The notes beneath the pieces are model-generated. The model saw only the letters and a list, made by a program, of their open reading frames with translations. It did no database searches and was not told the DNA's origin. A stretch of 37,320 bases of DNA from Acidimicrobiales bacterium (lineage in GTDB: Bacteria; Actinomycetota; Acidimicrobiia; Acidimicrobiales; JAMCQF01): assembly GCA_027366675.1 (NCBI GenBank), contig DAHXND010000025.1, positions 1 through 37,320 of the forward strand, written 5' to 3'. Each line of letters starts with the position of its first letter. The stretch's first letter is position 1. Shown here piece by piece: positions 1 to 8,486 of this stretch. The position numbers were made by a program, and so were the translations under genes.

Positions 1-1784
1 AACGCCTGTGCCACGGCTTCGCGATTCGCCCGCACCTCCATGTCTATGAAGTCCACCACGATGATACCGCCTATGTCACGCAGCCTCAGCTGGCGGGCTA
101 TCTCCTCGGCTGCTTCCAGATTGTTCCTGTAGACCGTCTCCTCAAGATTCGACTTGCCTACGTTCTTCCCCGTGTTCACGTCGATAACCGTCAGCGCTTC
201 GGTGCGCTCGATGATGATGGAGCCGCCCGAGGGCAGCCACACCTTGCGATCCAGTGCCTTGTGAAGCTGCTCGTGAACATGGAACCTGTCGAAAAGGGGA
301 AGGTTCTCGGCCGCAGCATCGTAGTACTCGACACGATCAGCCAGGTCCGCGTTCACGCTTCCCACATAGGCTCGGGCTTCCTCGTATATGGCGCGATCGT
401 CTATCACGATCCCCCGGTAGTCCTGGTTCAGCTCCTCACGCAGCGCCCTCACTACGAGATTCGGCTCCGAGTAGAGAAGGGCTGGAGCCCTGGCATGCCC
501 CAGGCGGGACTCGATATCCGACCACAGGCTGACGAGCTGCTCCAGATCGCGACTCATCTCCTCCTTCGTGGCTCCTTCGGCAGCCGTCCTGACGATGAGA
601 CCATGACCAGATGGCCTGATGCCATCGACTATGTGCCGCAGGCGGCGGCGCTCCTTGTCGTCCAGGCGCTTTGAGATCCCGTAAGCGTCATTGTTCGGCA
701 CGAGAACCACGAAGCGTCCCGGCAGCGACACGTCCTGGGTCAGACGAGCCCCTTTGGCCCCGATCGGGTTCTTCACCACCTGGCAGAGGATCTCCTGACC
801 GTCGTGGAGCACCTTCTCTATCCGGGGCCGTTCCCGTTTGCCTCCTTCGAGGTCCTCGGGGTCGTAACGGACATCCCCCCAGTAGAGAACTGCGTTCTTC
901 GGCGTTCCTATGTCAACGAACGCAGCCTCCATGCCGGGAAGAACATTCTTGACACGCCCGTAGTAGATGTTGCCGTCGATCTGGTTCACCCCGTCACTCG
1001 GTCGCGATACGTAATGCTCGACAAGCGAGCGACCCTCGAGCACGGCGACCTGGATCGCCCCGGGCAAAGTGTGCACACACATCAGGTACCGCCCGGTGTG
1101 CCGGCGGCTCTGTCTCTGACTCGCCTTCGGCTCGCTCCTCGCCCGGCGAGCGCGTGTGGAAGGAGACCTCGGCGTGCCGGCAGATCCAGGGGCAACTACC
1201 CCACCAGCTCCGGATGGACCACCCTGCACAGCAGGCGCAGCATCGGCCGGCAGCGTCGAGAGACCCGGCCGGGCTCTGGCAGCCTGGCCCTCGGCGTAGG
1301 CAAGCTCGCCATCGACCCCCTCCGGCTGATCCGCCTGGAGCCCACGAGCAGCCTGCAACCCACCAGGCCCTGCCGCAGGCGCCGCCGGCGAGCCGGCTCC
1401 GGAGCGACCCCGCCCCCGCCCCCCACGGCGGCGCCGTCGCGCCTGGCCCGAGCCGGGCTCGTTCGCAGCAGTCCCCGGCACTACGCCTGCATCACCGGCA
1501 CTCCGGGCATCACCGGCACTCCTGCCATCGCCGGCACTCCTGGCCGGAGGCGACGGTGCCGGCCGGCTGTCTCCTATCTTCGGTCGTGGCCTTGAAGCTG
1601 GCTCTGCTTCTGCCGGTGCCCCCGTAGCGCGGATCGGTAGAGACCCGGGGGGAGCGACCGGCGCAGGACGGCTGTCTCCTATCTTCGGCTTATTTGCCGC
1701 TCCGTTGCCGGCATGTTCTGCCTGCTCCTCGGGCGGCGCGCTGGTAGGTGGCCCAGCCGATTGGTTCGGACTGGTTTCGTACAT
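1..1784 (-). CDS. Ribonuclease E/G (partial, 3' end outside window)
   Basis: Endoribonuclease of the RNase E/G family, which cleaves single-stranded RNA during rRNA maturation and mRNA decay. The frame opens with ATG at 1784 behind an AAGGGA Shine-Dalgarno, 21 bases after the stop of the upstream gene, and runs without a stop off the left edge (at least 594 codons). Residues 1 to about 240 are a low-complexity, Pro/Ala/Gly-rich extension with a duplicated KIGDSRPAP segment, an SAGD repeat and a basic RRRRRGGRGRGR tract, likely RNA-binding. The S1 domain follows (about 245-330; GRVKNVLPGMEAAFVDIG is typical). The two metal-binding catalytic aspartates are in IDVNTG (about 533) and VVDFIDM (about 573). 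It is last in a minus-strand run after the TIGR03960/TIGR03936 pair, the usual actinobacterial order. The zinc-link region lies outside the window, so E-type and G-type cannot be separated; hence no symbol. Confidence 0.9.
   Translation of the reverse strand, partial: MYETSPNQSAGPPTSAPPEEQAEHAGNGAANKPKIGDSRPAPVAPPGSLPIRATGAPAEAEPASRPRPKIGDSRPAPSPPARSAGDGRSAGDARSAGDAGVVPGTAANEPGSGQARRRRRGGRGRGRSGAGSPAAPAAGPGGLQAARGLQADQPEGVDGELAYAEGQAARARPGLSTLPADAAPAVQGGPSGAGGVVAPGSAGTPRSPSTRARRARSEPKASQRQSRRHTGRYLMCVHTLPGAIQVAVLEGRSLVEHYVSRPSDGVNQIDGNIYYGRVKNVLPGMEAAFVDIGTPKNAVLYWGDVRYDPEDLEGGKRERPRIEKVLHDGQEILCQVVKNPIGAKGARLTQDVSLPGRFVVLVPNNDAYGISKRLDDKERRRLRHIVDGIRPSGHGLIVRTAAEGATKEEMSRDLEQLVSLWSDIESRLGHARAPALLYSEPNLVVRALREELNQDYRGIVIDDRAIYEEARAYVGSVNADLADRVEYYDAAAENLPLFDRFHVHEQLHKALDRKVWLPSGGSIIIERTEALTVIDVNTGKNVGKSNLEETVYRNNLEAAEEIARQLRLRDIGGIIVVDFIDMEVRANREAVAQA
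1564..1688. repeat. 20-bp direct repeat in the RNase E/G N-terminal coding region
   Basis: The 20-mer CGGCTGTCTCCTATCTTCGG occurs exactly at 1564-1583 and 1669-1688, 105 bases (35 codons) apart, so it repeats the peptide KIGDSRP in frame. A run of shorter near-repeats (GGCACTCC-type, about 1496-1545) lies beside it. It is one of many short duplications in the host-like parts of the window. Confidence 0.8.
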
Positions 1785-1805
1785 GATCTTCCCTTCTTGT
1801 CTCGT

Positions 1806-2687
1806 TCACGAGGCACGCTCCAAGGCGCGCCCCTGCGATTCCCCCAAGGGCAGCAGCTCCTGCTTCCCCTGGGCACCATCGATCCACTGATGAATCCGCC
1901 TAGCGCGGGCCAGGGTAACCTCACTCCCGCACAAGCGCCCCAGACCTGCCGCCAGCTCATCGAGCCGGAGGCCGCGAGGGCGGACTGATACCTCGATCAC
2001 CAGCACCGTATCGGCAACCTGCTCTCCCACCTGCCACGCGGCAGGCGAGGGAGAAGCACCGCATGCAGGGCCAGCCACTTCGCCGGGGATACCTTCCCCC
2101 CGGGTTCCCGACCACCGGACCACCGGTTCCAGAGGTACGGGACCTGCGTCTACATACAGGATACGCGACTTGACATCCTCTTCGGATGCCTTGCCATGCC
2201 GCTGCTCGTTCACCATTATGGCAGGGGAGGAAGCGATCCGGTCTGCAAGCTCGCGATGTCCCGAGCTGGTGGTATTGCCGATCATGAGAGCCCAGGTACA
2301 GGACTGCACCGCTTCTTGGAGAGACGATGCAGCCCTGGGGCACCTCTCCGCATGAAGCGGGACTATTCCCTCTGGCAACGCACCGGCCAGCCTGTCCAGC
2401 AGATCGCCCGGGGCATGGCCGGCTCCCTCGATGGCATCGCGCATCTGCCCATCGGCCTCGTCGGGGTGGACCAGGACATCCACGTACTCCGCCACCGACT
2501 CCGCCCCGGTGGGCAGAGCCAGGCCGAAGGAGATCCGAGCCCGCGGTGAGTACCCGCCGCTCACAGCCATCGGCACCCCGGCAGCTCTCATTCCCCTCTC
2601 CAGAGCCCTGGCCGTATCCCTGTGACTTATCCAGCGAACCCGACCGAGCTTCGCGTAGCGGATGCGGAGCCGCTGCTCAGCCGGCAC
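1806..2687 (-). CDS. TIGR03936 / DUF2344 family protein (radical SAM-linked)
   Basis: A 293-residue protein of the DUF2344/TIGR03936 family, normally encoded next to, or fused to, a TIGR03960 radical SAM protein. Its biochemical role is unknown to me. The N-terminus is diagnostic: RIRYAKLGRVRWISHRDTAR (residues 8-27), then an SGGYSPRARISFGLALPTG block and AEYVDV. The middle (about 150-230) is variable and Pro/Gly-rich. The C-terminus again looks conserved (VLVIEVSVRPRGLRLDELAAGL). The GTG start at 2687 overlaps the stop of the radical SAM gene (2677) by 11 bases, which points to translational coupling and a shared function, perhaps modifying an RNA or protein substrate. The next gene downstream is RNase E/G, 21 bases away, so the three are probably co-transcribed. 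Confidence 0.85.
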   Translation of the reverse strand: MPAEQRLRIRYAKLGRVRWISHRDTARALERGMRAAGVPMAVSGGYSPRARISFGLALPTGAESVAEYVDVLVHPDEADGQMRDAIEGAGHAPGDLLDRLAGALPEGIVPLHAERCPRAASSLQEAVQSCTWALMIGNTTSSGHRELADRIASSPAIMVNEQRHGKASEEDVKSRILYVDAGPVPLEPVVRWSGTRGEGIPGEVAGPACGASPSPAAWQVGEQVADTVLVIEVSVRPRGLRLDELAAGLGRLCGSEVTLARARRIHQWIDGAQGKQELLPLGESQGRALERAS

Positions 2688-4764
2688 TGCTGCCTCGCAA
2701 CATTACAGGCACACCTGGATCCACTCGGGGGCTGCAGCCAACCGGACCTGAGCCGGCGATGACAGCAGCCTCAGGTGGGGCAACATCAGGTGGAGCAGCA
2801 TCAGGTGGAAGCAGTGCCTGCCCCGTTCCCTGGCTTCCCCCGGCCGGCGGCGAGGAAGAGGCAACGACGTGCTCGACCCCTAGCCCCGTACATGCCCCGC
2901 AGTCGTAGCACGGGGTCCAGCGACAGTCCTCCACCGCTCCGGCAGATAGGGAATCCTGCCAGTCTTCCCACAGGAAGTCCTTGTGCAGACCGGCCGAGAT
3001 GTGATCCCAGGGGAGCACGTCATCACGGTCCCTCTCCCGGTTCACCACTTCACCCATATCGAGCCCGGCAGCAGCCATCCCCTTCGCCCAGCGCTCGAGA
3101 CGGAAATGCTCGGACCATTCCTGGAACACGCCGCCAGCCCTCCAGACAGCCTCTATGGCATCGCCAGCTCTACGGTCACCACGGCTGGCGATCCCTTCGG
3201 CCAGGGTTGCCTCAGGATCATGCCACCTGAGGTTCACGCCCCTCGCTCCCCGGGTGGAGTCCCTGAGCAGCGCTATCTTCTGGTGCAGCTCCGGCAAGCC
3301 GGCTTGGGCAGCCCACTGGAAGGGCGTATGGGGCTTCGGCACGAATCCGCCAACGGAAACCGTGACAGTCACGGACCGGGCATGCTCGCGGCCAAGCTCT
3401 ACGCACCGCCGGGCCAGCGCTGCGATTGACTCCACGTCCTCGTCGGTCTCTGTCGGCAGCCCGATGAGGAAGTAGCACTTGGCACGACGCCAGCCGCCAG
3501 AGAACGCCGACTCCAGCGCTCCGTAGAGGTCCTCGTCCGAGATGAGCTTGTTTATCACGCGGCGCAGGCGCCACGTGCCTGCCTCGGGAGCGAAAGTCAG
3601 GCCCGTCCTCCGCGCCCCCTGGAGCGCCCCGGCCAGACCCACGGTGAATGCATCGACGCGAAGGCTCGGCAGGCTGACTGACACCGGCTGGGCTCCAGCT
3701 CCAGCGGTCCGGCATGCGTCCACGACCGGCTCTATGAAGGAGTAGTCGGCACTGGACAGGGATGTAAGCGCCACCTCGTCGTACCCGGTTCTGGCAAGCC
3801 CTGATCTCACCATCGCGAGGACCTGATCCTCCGGCCGCTCCCTGACCGGCCTCGTTATCATGCCTGCCTGGCAAAAGCGACAGCCCCTCGTGCAACCGCG
3901 AAACACCTCCACGTTCAAGCGGTCGTGGACGACTTCCATGAGAGGAACGAGCTGGGTCTTCGGATAGGGCCAGGCAGCCAGATCTGCCACGGCCCGCTTC
4001 TCGACACGCTCCGGCACCCCATCGAAGCGAGGCTCGACAGCAGCCAACCGGCCATTCGAATAGCTGACCTTGTAGCACCAGGGAACGTACATACCGGGCA
4101 CCCGGGCCAGCTCCTTCAGCAGCTCCTCCCGGCTCGCTCCTCCCGCCCGTGCCGACGACAGGACATCTGTGCACTCCCCTGCCAGCTCCTCACCGTCGCC
4201 GATGGCGAAGGCATCTATGAAGGGAGCGAGTGGCTCGGGGTTCAGCGCAGCGTGCCCCCCGGCGATCACCAGCGGATCCGAAGCCGAGCGCTCCTCGCTT
4301 CGCACACGCAGCCCGGCCAGATCCAGGCAGTTCAGGACGTTCGTGTACGTAAGCTCGGCCGAGAGGTTGAAGGCGATCACGTCGAAAGCCGCTGCCGGCC
4401 TGTGGCTCTCCAGGGAGAACAGTGGCACGCCTGCCGCGCGCATTGCGGCCTCCATATCCACCCAGGGCGCGTAGGCACGCTCTGCCCGGGCATCAGGGCG
4501 CTCGTTCAGGATCTCGTAGAGAATCTGCAGGCCCTGGTTGGGAAGCCCTATCTCGTAGACGTCCGGGTAGACGAGAAGCCAGCATATGAGCTCACCGGGA
4601 TCGAGCAGGGGCTTTACCGCCCCGCTCTCGCCCCCTATGTAACGGGCCGGCTTCGTGACACGGGACAGCATCTGCTCGACTGAGGGCCAGAGAGATCCAC
4701 CCGCTCCCGATACCCGAATGGGAACCGCTCTTGAAGTCTCGGGTAGGTATCGGGTGGAATCCAT
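2677..4764 (-). CDS. TIGR03960 family radical SAM protein
   Basis: A 695-residue radical SAM enzyme of the TIGR03960 family; substrate unknown. An N-terminal cobalamin-binding-like domain (about 55-200; LVYPDVYEIGLPNQGLQILYE and VIAGGHAALNPEP) precedes the radical SAM core. The [4Fe-4S]/SAM motif CxxxCxxC is C291, C295, C298 (RGCTRGCRFCQAG). The C-terminal part (about 540-640) is cysteine-containing (CRWTPCYDCGACTGLG), as in the family, and may bind a second metal centre. The tail after about 640 is low-complexity Pro/Ala/Gly and looks expanded. The ATG at 4764 begins MDSTRYLPETS. Its stop overlaps the start of the TIGR03936 gene, the usual partner. In related actinobacteria rodA usually lies between mrdA and this gene; here only a short hairpin-bearing gap is present. 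Confidence 0.9.
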   Translation of the reverse strand: MDSTRYLPETSRAVPIRVSGAGGSLWPSVEQMLSRVTKPARYIGGESGAVKPLLDPGELICWLLVYPDVYEIGLPNQGLQILYEILNERPDARAERAYAPWVDMEAAMRAAGVPLFSLESHRPAAAFDVIAFNLSAELTYTNVLNCLDLAGLRVRSEERSASDPLVIAGGHAALNPEPLAPFIDAFAIGDGEELAGECTDVLSSARAGGASREELLKELARVPGMYVPWCYKVSYSNGRLAAVEPRFDGVPERVEKRAVADLAAWPYPKTQLVPLMEVVHDRLNVEVFRGCTRGCRFCQAGMITRPVRERPEDQVLAMVRSGLARTGYDEVALTSLSSADYSFIEPVVDACRTAGAGAQPVSVSLPSLRVDAFTVGLAGALQGARRTGLTFAPEAGTWRLRRVINKLISDEDLYGALESAFSGGWRRAKCYFLIGLPTETDEDVESIAALARRCVELGREHARSVTVTVSVGGFVPKPHTPFQWAAQAGLPELHQKIALLRDSTRGARGVNLRWHDPEATLAEGIASRGDRRAGDAIEAVWRAGGVFQEWSEHFRLERWAKGMAAAGLDMGEVVNRERDRDDVLPWDHISAGLHKDFLWEDWQDSLSAGAVEDCRWTPCYDCGACTGLGVEHVVASSSPPAGGSQGTGQALLPPDAAPPDVAPPEAAVIAGSGPVGCSPRVDPGVPVMLRGSSAG

Positions 4765-4779
4765 CAGGGCACATCCAGT

Positions 4780-4841
4780 TTAGCCGCTCCTCCCCCGCGC
4801 CCGGGGCATGGGCAGCGGCACCGATGCTGCGGAGCGGCTAA
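4780..4841. promoter_or_regulatory. 11-bp inverted repeat with structured loop between mrdA and the radical SAM gene
   Basis: TTAGCCGCTCC (4780-4790) is perfectly complementary to GGAGCGGCTAA (4831-4841). The 40-base loop contains a second small hairpin (GCAGC 4812-4816 with GCTGC 4826-4830). No T-run follows on either strand. It lies in the 102-base gap after the mrdA stop and 16 bases before the radical SAM start codon, so it could attenuate or process the minus-strand transcript, or be an operator. Function is inferred from position only. Confidence 0.5.
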
Positions 4842-4866
4842 GAGCTCATCTGCGCCCGGGGCAAGC

Positions 4867-7062
4867 TCAGCCGCCGGCCCCTTTCCTTCCAGGAAGCCTG
4901 GAGGGGCCGACTGGATGGCTCATCAGGTACTCGAAGATCTTGCGGGCAACAGGCCCGGCGCCGACGTCCCCGTAGCCGCCCTGCTCTATGATGGCCGCCA
5001 CCACGTACTTCGGGTGTGGCACGGGGCCGAAGCCGACGTATAGGGAGTTCGGCTCCTTGCCAGGTCCCAGGCTCGCGCTACCTGTCTTACCTGCTATGGG
5101 GAACTGCGAGTAAGGGTACCCGAGGAAGGTATAGTAGCCGGTCCCCAGCGGATTCAGCACCTCCTGCTCGAACCCCGTGAGCATGGCGTCATAGGTGGAT
5201 GGGGGCAGTGGGACGTGCCCTACCACCTTCGGGGCAAAGCGCTTCACCACCTTGCCTGACGGGCTCACCACGGCCTCTGCCACCTGAGGCTGGTAACGGG
5301 TGCCGCCGTTCGCGAACGTGGAGTAGGCGGTGGCAAGCTGGATCGGCGTGAGCAGCGTCTCGCCCTGGCCGAATGCCATCTCCAGGTTGTCGCCAACATA
5401 CCAGCCGGGATTCGGGAAGGCGGTGGGGTTTTCCTTGTGCTGGAGTGCCCGAAGCTGCGGGCTGTCTACCTGGCCCGTCACCTCTCCCGGCAGGTCTATC
5501 CCGGTGAGCTCCCCGAAGCTGTAGCGATTTGCCATGTTCTGGATAGGAGTCAGCCCGTACTTCGCCCGGTTGATCCAGAAACGGAAGCCGAGGGTATAGA
5601 AGAACACGTCGTCGGATGCTGCGAGCGCCAGGGGGAACTGGATCGGGCCGAGCGCAGCGTAGCCGGCGTTGTGGAAGGTGCACTTGCCGGTGCAGTTCGG
5701 AACCGTGAACAGTCCCGTATCGTCGATGGTCGTGGTCGGCGTTATCAGGCCGTCGTCCAGTGCTGCCGTGCTCGTGGCGATCTTGAACGTGGAGCCCGGC
5801 GTATAGGCGCCCTGTATGGCTCGATTTACCATCGGGTCGTGCGCCGAGGGAGCGGTCAGCGCCTGGTAGTTCGCCTCGGAGATGCCGCCTACCCAGACGC
5901 TGGGGTTGTAAGAGGGGTAGGAGACCATCGCGAGGATGTGCCCGTTGTTCGGATTCTCCACCACGACCGCACCGCCCGGGGCAGCCGGATAGATGTGGTT
6001 CACGGGATCATAGGTATGCCTCAGGATGTGGATCTCTTTCGACAGCGCATTGGCGGCGAACTGCTCCAGAGGCAGGTCCAAGCTCAGCTCCACGTTGTCC
6101 CCTGGCTTGGATGGCTTGTGCGACAGCGTGCCGACCACGGCGCCCAGGGAGTTGACCTCGAGCTGCTCCTTGCCGGGCGTGCCGCGCAGGTAGCTCTGGA
6201 AGCTCCCCTCCACCCCGGCCTGTCCCACCAGATCTCCTGGCTGGTAGCCCTGCCCCTTCATGGCCTTCAGCTCAGAAGGGCTTATCTCGCCTACGTAGCC
6301 GAGCTCCTGGGCCGCCGTGCTCCCATAGGGGTACGTGGTCTCGGGCGTGGTCTCGACCGTGACGCCCTGGAACTGCGAGGGATGCTCCTCCAGGTAGAAG
6401 ACCTGAGAGGTGGTGACACCCGTAGCCACCGGTATTGGCTCGTAGTCACTGAACACCGAGTCCGTGAGCGTGGCGCGGATCGATGCCGGGGAGACGCCAA
6501 GAAGAGTCGCGAGTCGACCTACAAGGTTCGGGTTCGCGTCTGCAGCCAGCCTGGTGACAGCCACCGTCTCGCTCGGCACGTTGCCGACGAGAACCTGGCC
6601 ATCCCTTGCCAGGATCTCACCTCGTACCGGCGTCGTCTGTACCGTGCGCAACACGTTCGCCAGCACGCTCTGGCGGTAGTGCGGAGCCTCCAGCACCTGC
6701 AGGTACCAGAGGCGCACGAACAGGGAGATGAACGCCACGACAACAAGGACCCCAGCCACTCGCAGGCGCACGCGTGGTCTCGGACGCAGCTCCTTAGGTG
6801 CGCGCCTTGGCCTGAGATCGGGCTTCAGCTGGCGCTTCGCCGCCCTGCGGGCGCCTTGGCGAGCCTGCAAGAGGGAACCCAGGGACTCCCCGGAACGGAA
6901 CCACCGCCGCCTGGAGCTCCGCCAGCTCCGGTACCGCTCACCGGCGGAAGAGCCGAGCCTGGAGGAGCTCGGGAGCCTGCGGGAGCCCGGGAGCCTGGAA
7001 GAGCCGGGGAACCTGGAGGAGCCGGGCCTGGAGGAGCCGGGCCTGGATCCATCCATGCTCAT
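4867..7062 (-). CDS. mrdA: Penicillin-binding protein 2 (peptidoglycan transpeptidase)
   Basis: Class B penicillin-binding protein of the elongasome, which cross-links peptidoglycan during rod-shaped growth at the outer face of the membrane. 731 residues: a Ser/Arg/Gly/Pro-rich cytoplasmic leader (1-95, 15-bp coding repeats near 7010-7045), one membrane anchor (about 103-122, VAGVLVVVAFISLFVRLWYLQV), the PBP dimer domain, then the transpeptidase. Active-site motifs are STFK (serine near 424), SDD in the SxD/SxN position (AASDDVFFY) and KTG (near 656). The length is above the roughly 600-650 usual for PBP2 because of the leader. The ATG at 7062 overlaps the mreD stop (ATGA), so translation is coupled. 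It completes the mreB-mreC-mreD-mrdA cluster; rodA, its usual partner glycosyltransferase gene, is not next to it. Confidence 0.95.
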   Translation of the reverse strand: MSMDGSRPGSSRPGSSRFPGSSRLPGSRRLPSSSRLGSSAGERYRSWRSSRRRWFRSGESLGSLLQARQGARRAAKRQLKPDLRPRRAPKELRPRPRVRLRVAGVLVVVAFISLFVRLWYLQVLEAPHYRQSVLANVLRTVQTTPVRGEILARDGQVLVGNVPSETVAVTRLAADANPNLVGRLATLLGVSPASIRATLTDSVFSDYEPIPVATGVTTSQVFYLEEHPSQFQGVTVETTPETTYPYGSTAAQELGYVGEISPSELKAMKGQGYQPGDLVGQAGVEGSFQSYLRGTPGKEQLEVNSLGAVVGTLSHKPSKPGDNVELSLDLPLEQFAANALSKEIHILRHTYDPVNHIYPAAPGGAVVVENPNNGHILAMVSYPSYNPSVWVGGISEANYQALTAPSAHDPMVNRAIQGAYTPGSTFKIATSTAALDDGLITPTTTIDDTGLFTVPNCTGKCTFHNAGYAALGPIQFPLALAASDDVFFYTLGFRFWINRAKYGLTPIQNMANRYSFGELTGIDLPGEVTGQVDSPQLRALQHKENPTAFPNPGWYVGDNLEMAFGQGETLLTPIQLATAYSTFANGGTRYQPQVAEAVVSPSGKVVKRFAPKVVGHVPLPPSTYDAMLTGFEQEVLNPLGTGYYTFLGYPYSQFPIAGKTGSASLGPGKEPNSLYVGFGPVPHPKYVVAAIIEQGGYGDVGAGPVARKIFEYLMSHPVGPSRLPGRKGAGG

Positions 7063-7640
7063 CGGCTCACCCTATTAGCGACGCGCGCAGCACCTGCTGC
7101 CCCGAGTGCTGCACCGGGCTGGGATTCCTTCTCCGAAGCGGCCCGGACCCCAGCCCACGAGCACGCCCAGAGACAGACCGGCCCGAGCACCACCGCTCCT
7201 GCGCCGACCACGATCAGAACTACTGCCAGGTGCGCGTGGAGCACGTCTGGCTGGCCGAGCAGCGCTGCGAGCACAGCGAAGCCTGCGGTAGCGACCATAG
7301 ATCCCCCGACGACCGTGAGAGCAGTGGTGATGCCCGAGCTCTCCAAGACGCTCTGCTTCACGAGTCCTGCACCGTATCCGGCCAGAGTCCAGGTAAGGGC
7401 AGTGAGCCCGAAGGGCGTGGGCAGGAAAGCGTCGACCAGCAAGCCAATCAGGAAGCCGGCAAGCGCTCCACGCTCAGGGCCGCCCAGGTAGCCGATTGCC
7501 AGCACGAGGACCACCATGACATCGGGGTGAGCCCCGGAGAGCCGCAATCCGTCGAGCAGCGTCCTCTGGAGGACAAGAGCCACCACCGCGAGCATGATGA
7601 GCCGGACGCGCCCCAGGGCGCTCAAGGAGCCGGCTCCCAC
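7059..7640 (-). CDS. mreD: Rod shape-determining protein MreD
   Basis: Small integral membrane protein of the elongasome that works with MreC and PBP2. 193 residues with about five hydrophobic segments (for example LIMLAVVALVLQRTLL, MVVLVLAIGYLGG, GALAGFLIGLLVDAF, AVVLIVVGAGAVVLG). The motif GFLIGLLVDAFLPTPFGLTAL is typical of MreD. The open GTG start at 7640 overlaps the mreC stop by 19 bases; a start slightly further in (the ATG of LIML, or a TTG nearby) is also possible. Its stop overlaps the mrdA start. The last 25 residues are Ala-rich and variable. Confidence 0.9.
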   Translation of the reverse strand: MGAGSLSALGRVRLIMLAVVALVLQRTLLDGLRLSGAHPDVMVVLVLAIGYLGGPERGALAGFLIGLLVDAFLPTPFGLTALTWTLAGYGAGLVKQSVLESSGITTALTVVGGSMVATAGFAVLAALLGQPDVLHAHLAVVLIVVGAGAVVLGPVCLWACSWAGVRAASEKESQPGAALGAAGAARVANRVSR

Positions 7641-8464
7641 TCGATCACGCTTACGTACATTGCCTCCCCGGCAGCCGCTGCCGGAGAAGGGCGCACCGTC
7701 ACATGCTGCTCCAGGCCGCTCGCTGCGCTCCTCACAGCGATCACCGTACCAACGGGGAGATCCGGGGGGAAGAGCGCCCCGGTCATGCCGCTCGTAAACA
7801 CCTCGGTCCCCTTCGAGATATGCTCGCCACCTGCCACGAACCCGACCTGCAGGGCCTTCCCTGCCCCTTCGCCCGAAGCGAGCCCCAAAGGACCGGTCGC
7901 TCCAATACGCACTGCGACACTGCTGCGCGGATCCGTTACCAGGAGAACCGTGGAGCGATGATCGGACGCTGCTATCACCCGACCCAGCAGTCCAGATCCA
8001 GATACGACAGGCATGCCCACTGCGACTCCATCCGCCGTGCCCTTGTCGATGTCAAGCGTAAGCTCGAAGTTCGACTGCCCCGAGCTGACCACCTCGGCGG
8101 GGATGGTGGCAAGGCTCCCCACCCATGGCAGGTGAGCCTGGCGGAGGATAGCGCTCACCTGGCGGCTTGCTGCCTGCGCTTCCTCGAAGCGACGTATCAG
8201 ATCCCCATTCTCCGCACGAAGGCGGTTGTTCTCCTGGACAACTGCCCCGTAGCGCACGGCACCCTCGATGAAGTTCCCCACCGGGCGCAGGGCGGACTCC
8301 ACGCCGGCGTCGATCGGGTTGAACACGTTGCGCACTGCACTCTGGAGCCTCGGGATCGTTCCCCGCAGATCACCGCGGAAATCCAGGGTAATCAGCGTTA
8401 TCGACGCCAGCACCAGCAGGACGAGGGCGTAGCGCGACCTCAGCGAGCGACGCGAGACCGCCAC
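7622..8464 (-). CDS. mreC: Rod shape-determining protein MreC
   Basis: Bitopic membrane protein that scaffolds MreB, MreD and PBP2 from the periplasmic side. 280 residues: an N-terminal basic tail, one transmembrane helix (about 11-27, YALVLLVLASITLITLD), a coiled coil (about 70-105, VVQENNRLRAENGDLIRRFEEAQ) and the beta-domain from about 120. The GTG start at 8464 has a GGAAGG Shine-Dalgarno five bases upstream. It lies 22 bases after mreB, with mreD overlapping its end. Confidence 0.93.
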   Translation of the reverse strand: MAVSRRSLRSRYALVLLVLASITLITLDFRGDLRGTIPRLQSAVRNVFNPIDAGVESALRPVGNFIEGAVRYGAVVQENNRLRAENGDLIRRFEEAQAASRQVSAILRQAHLPWVGSLATIPAEVVSSGQSNFELTLDIDKGTADGVAVGMPVVSGSGLLGRVIAASDHRSTVLLVTDPRSSVAVRIGATGPLGLASGEGAGKALQVGFVAGGEHISKGTEVFTSGMTGALFPPDLPVGTVIAVRSAASGLEQHVTVRPSPAAAAGEAMYVSVIEWEPAP

Positions 8465-8486
8465 GGACGGCCTTCCACCAGCTCGT

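Noticed and set aside
5437-7491. 684-codon plus-strand open frame
   Set aside because: It lies antisense to mrdA and mreD, whose motifs are unambiguous; long opposite frames are common at this GC content. The protein is Arg/His-rich with no recognisable domain.
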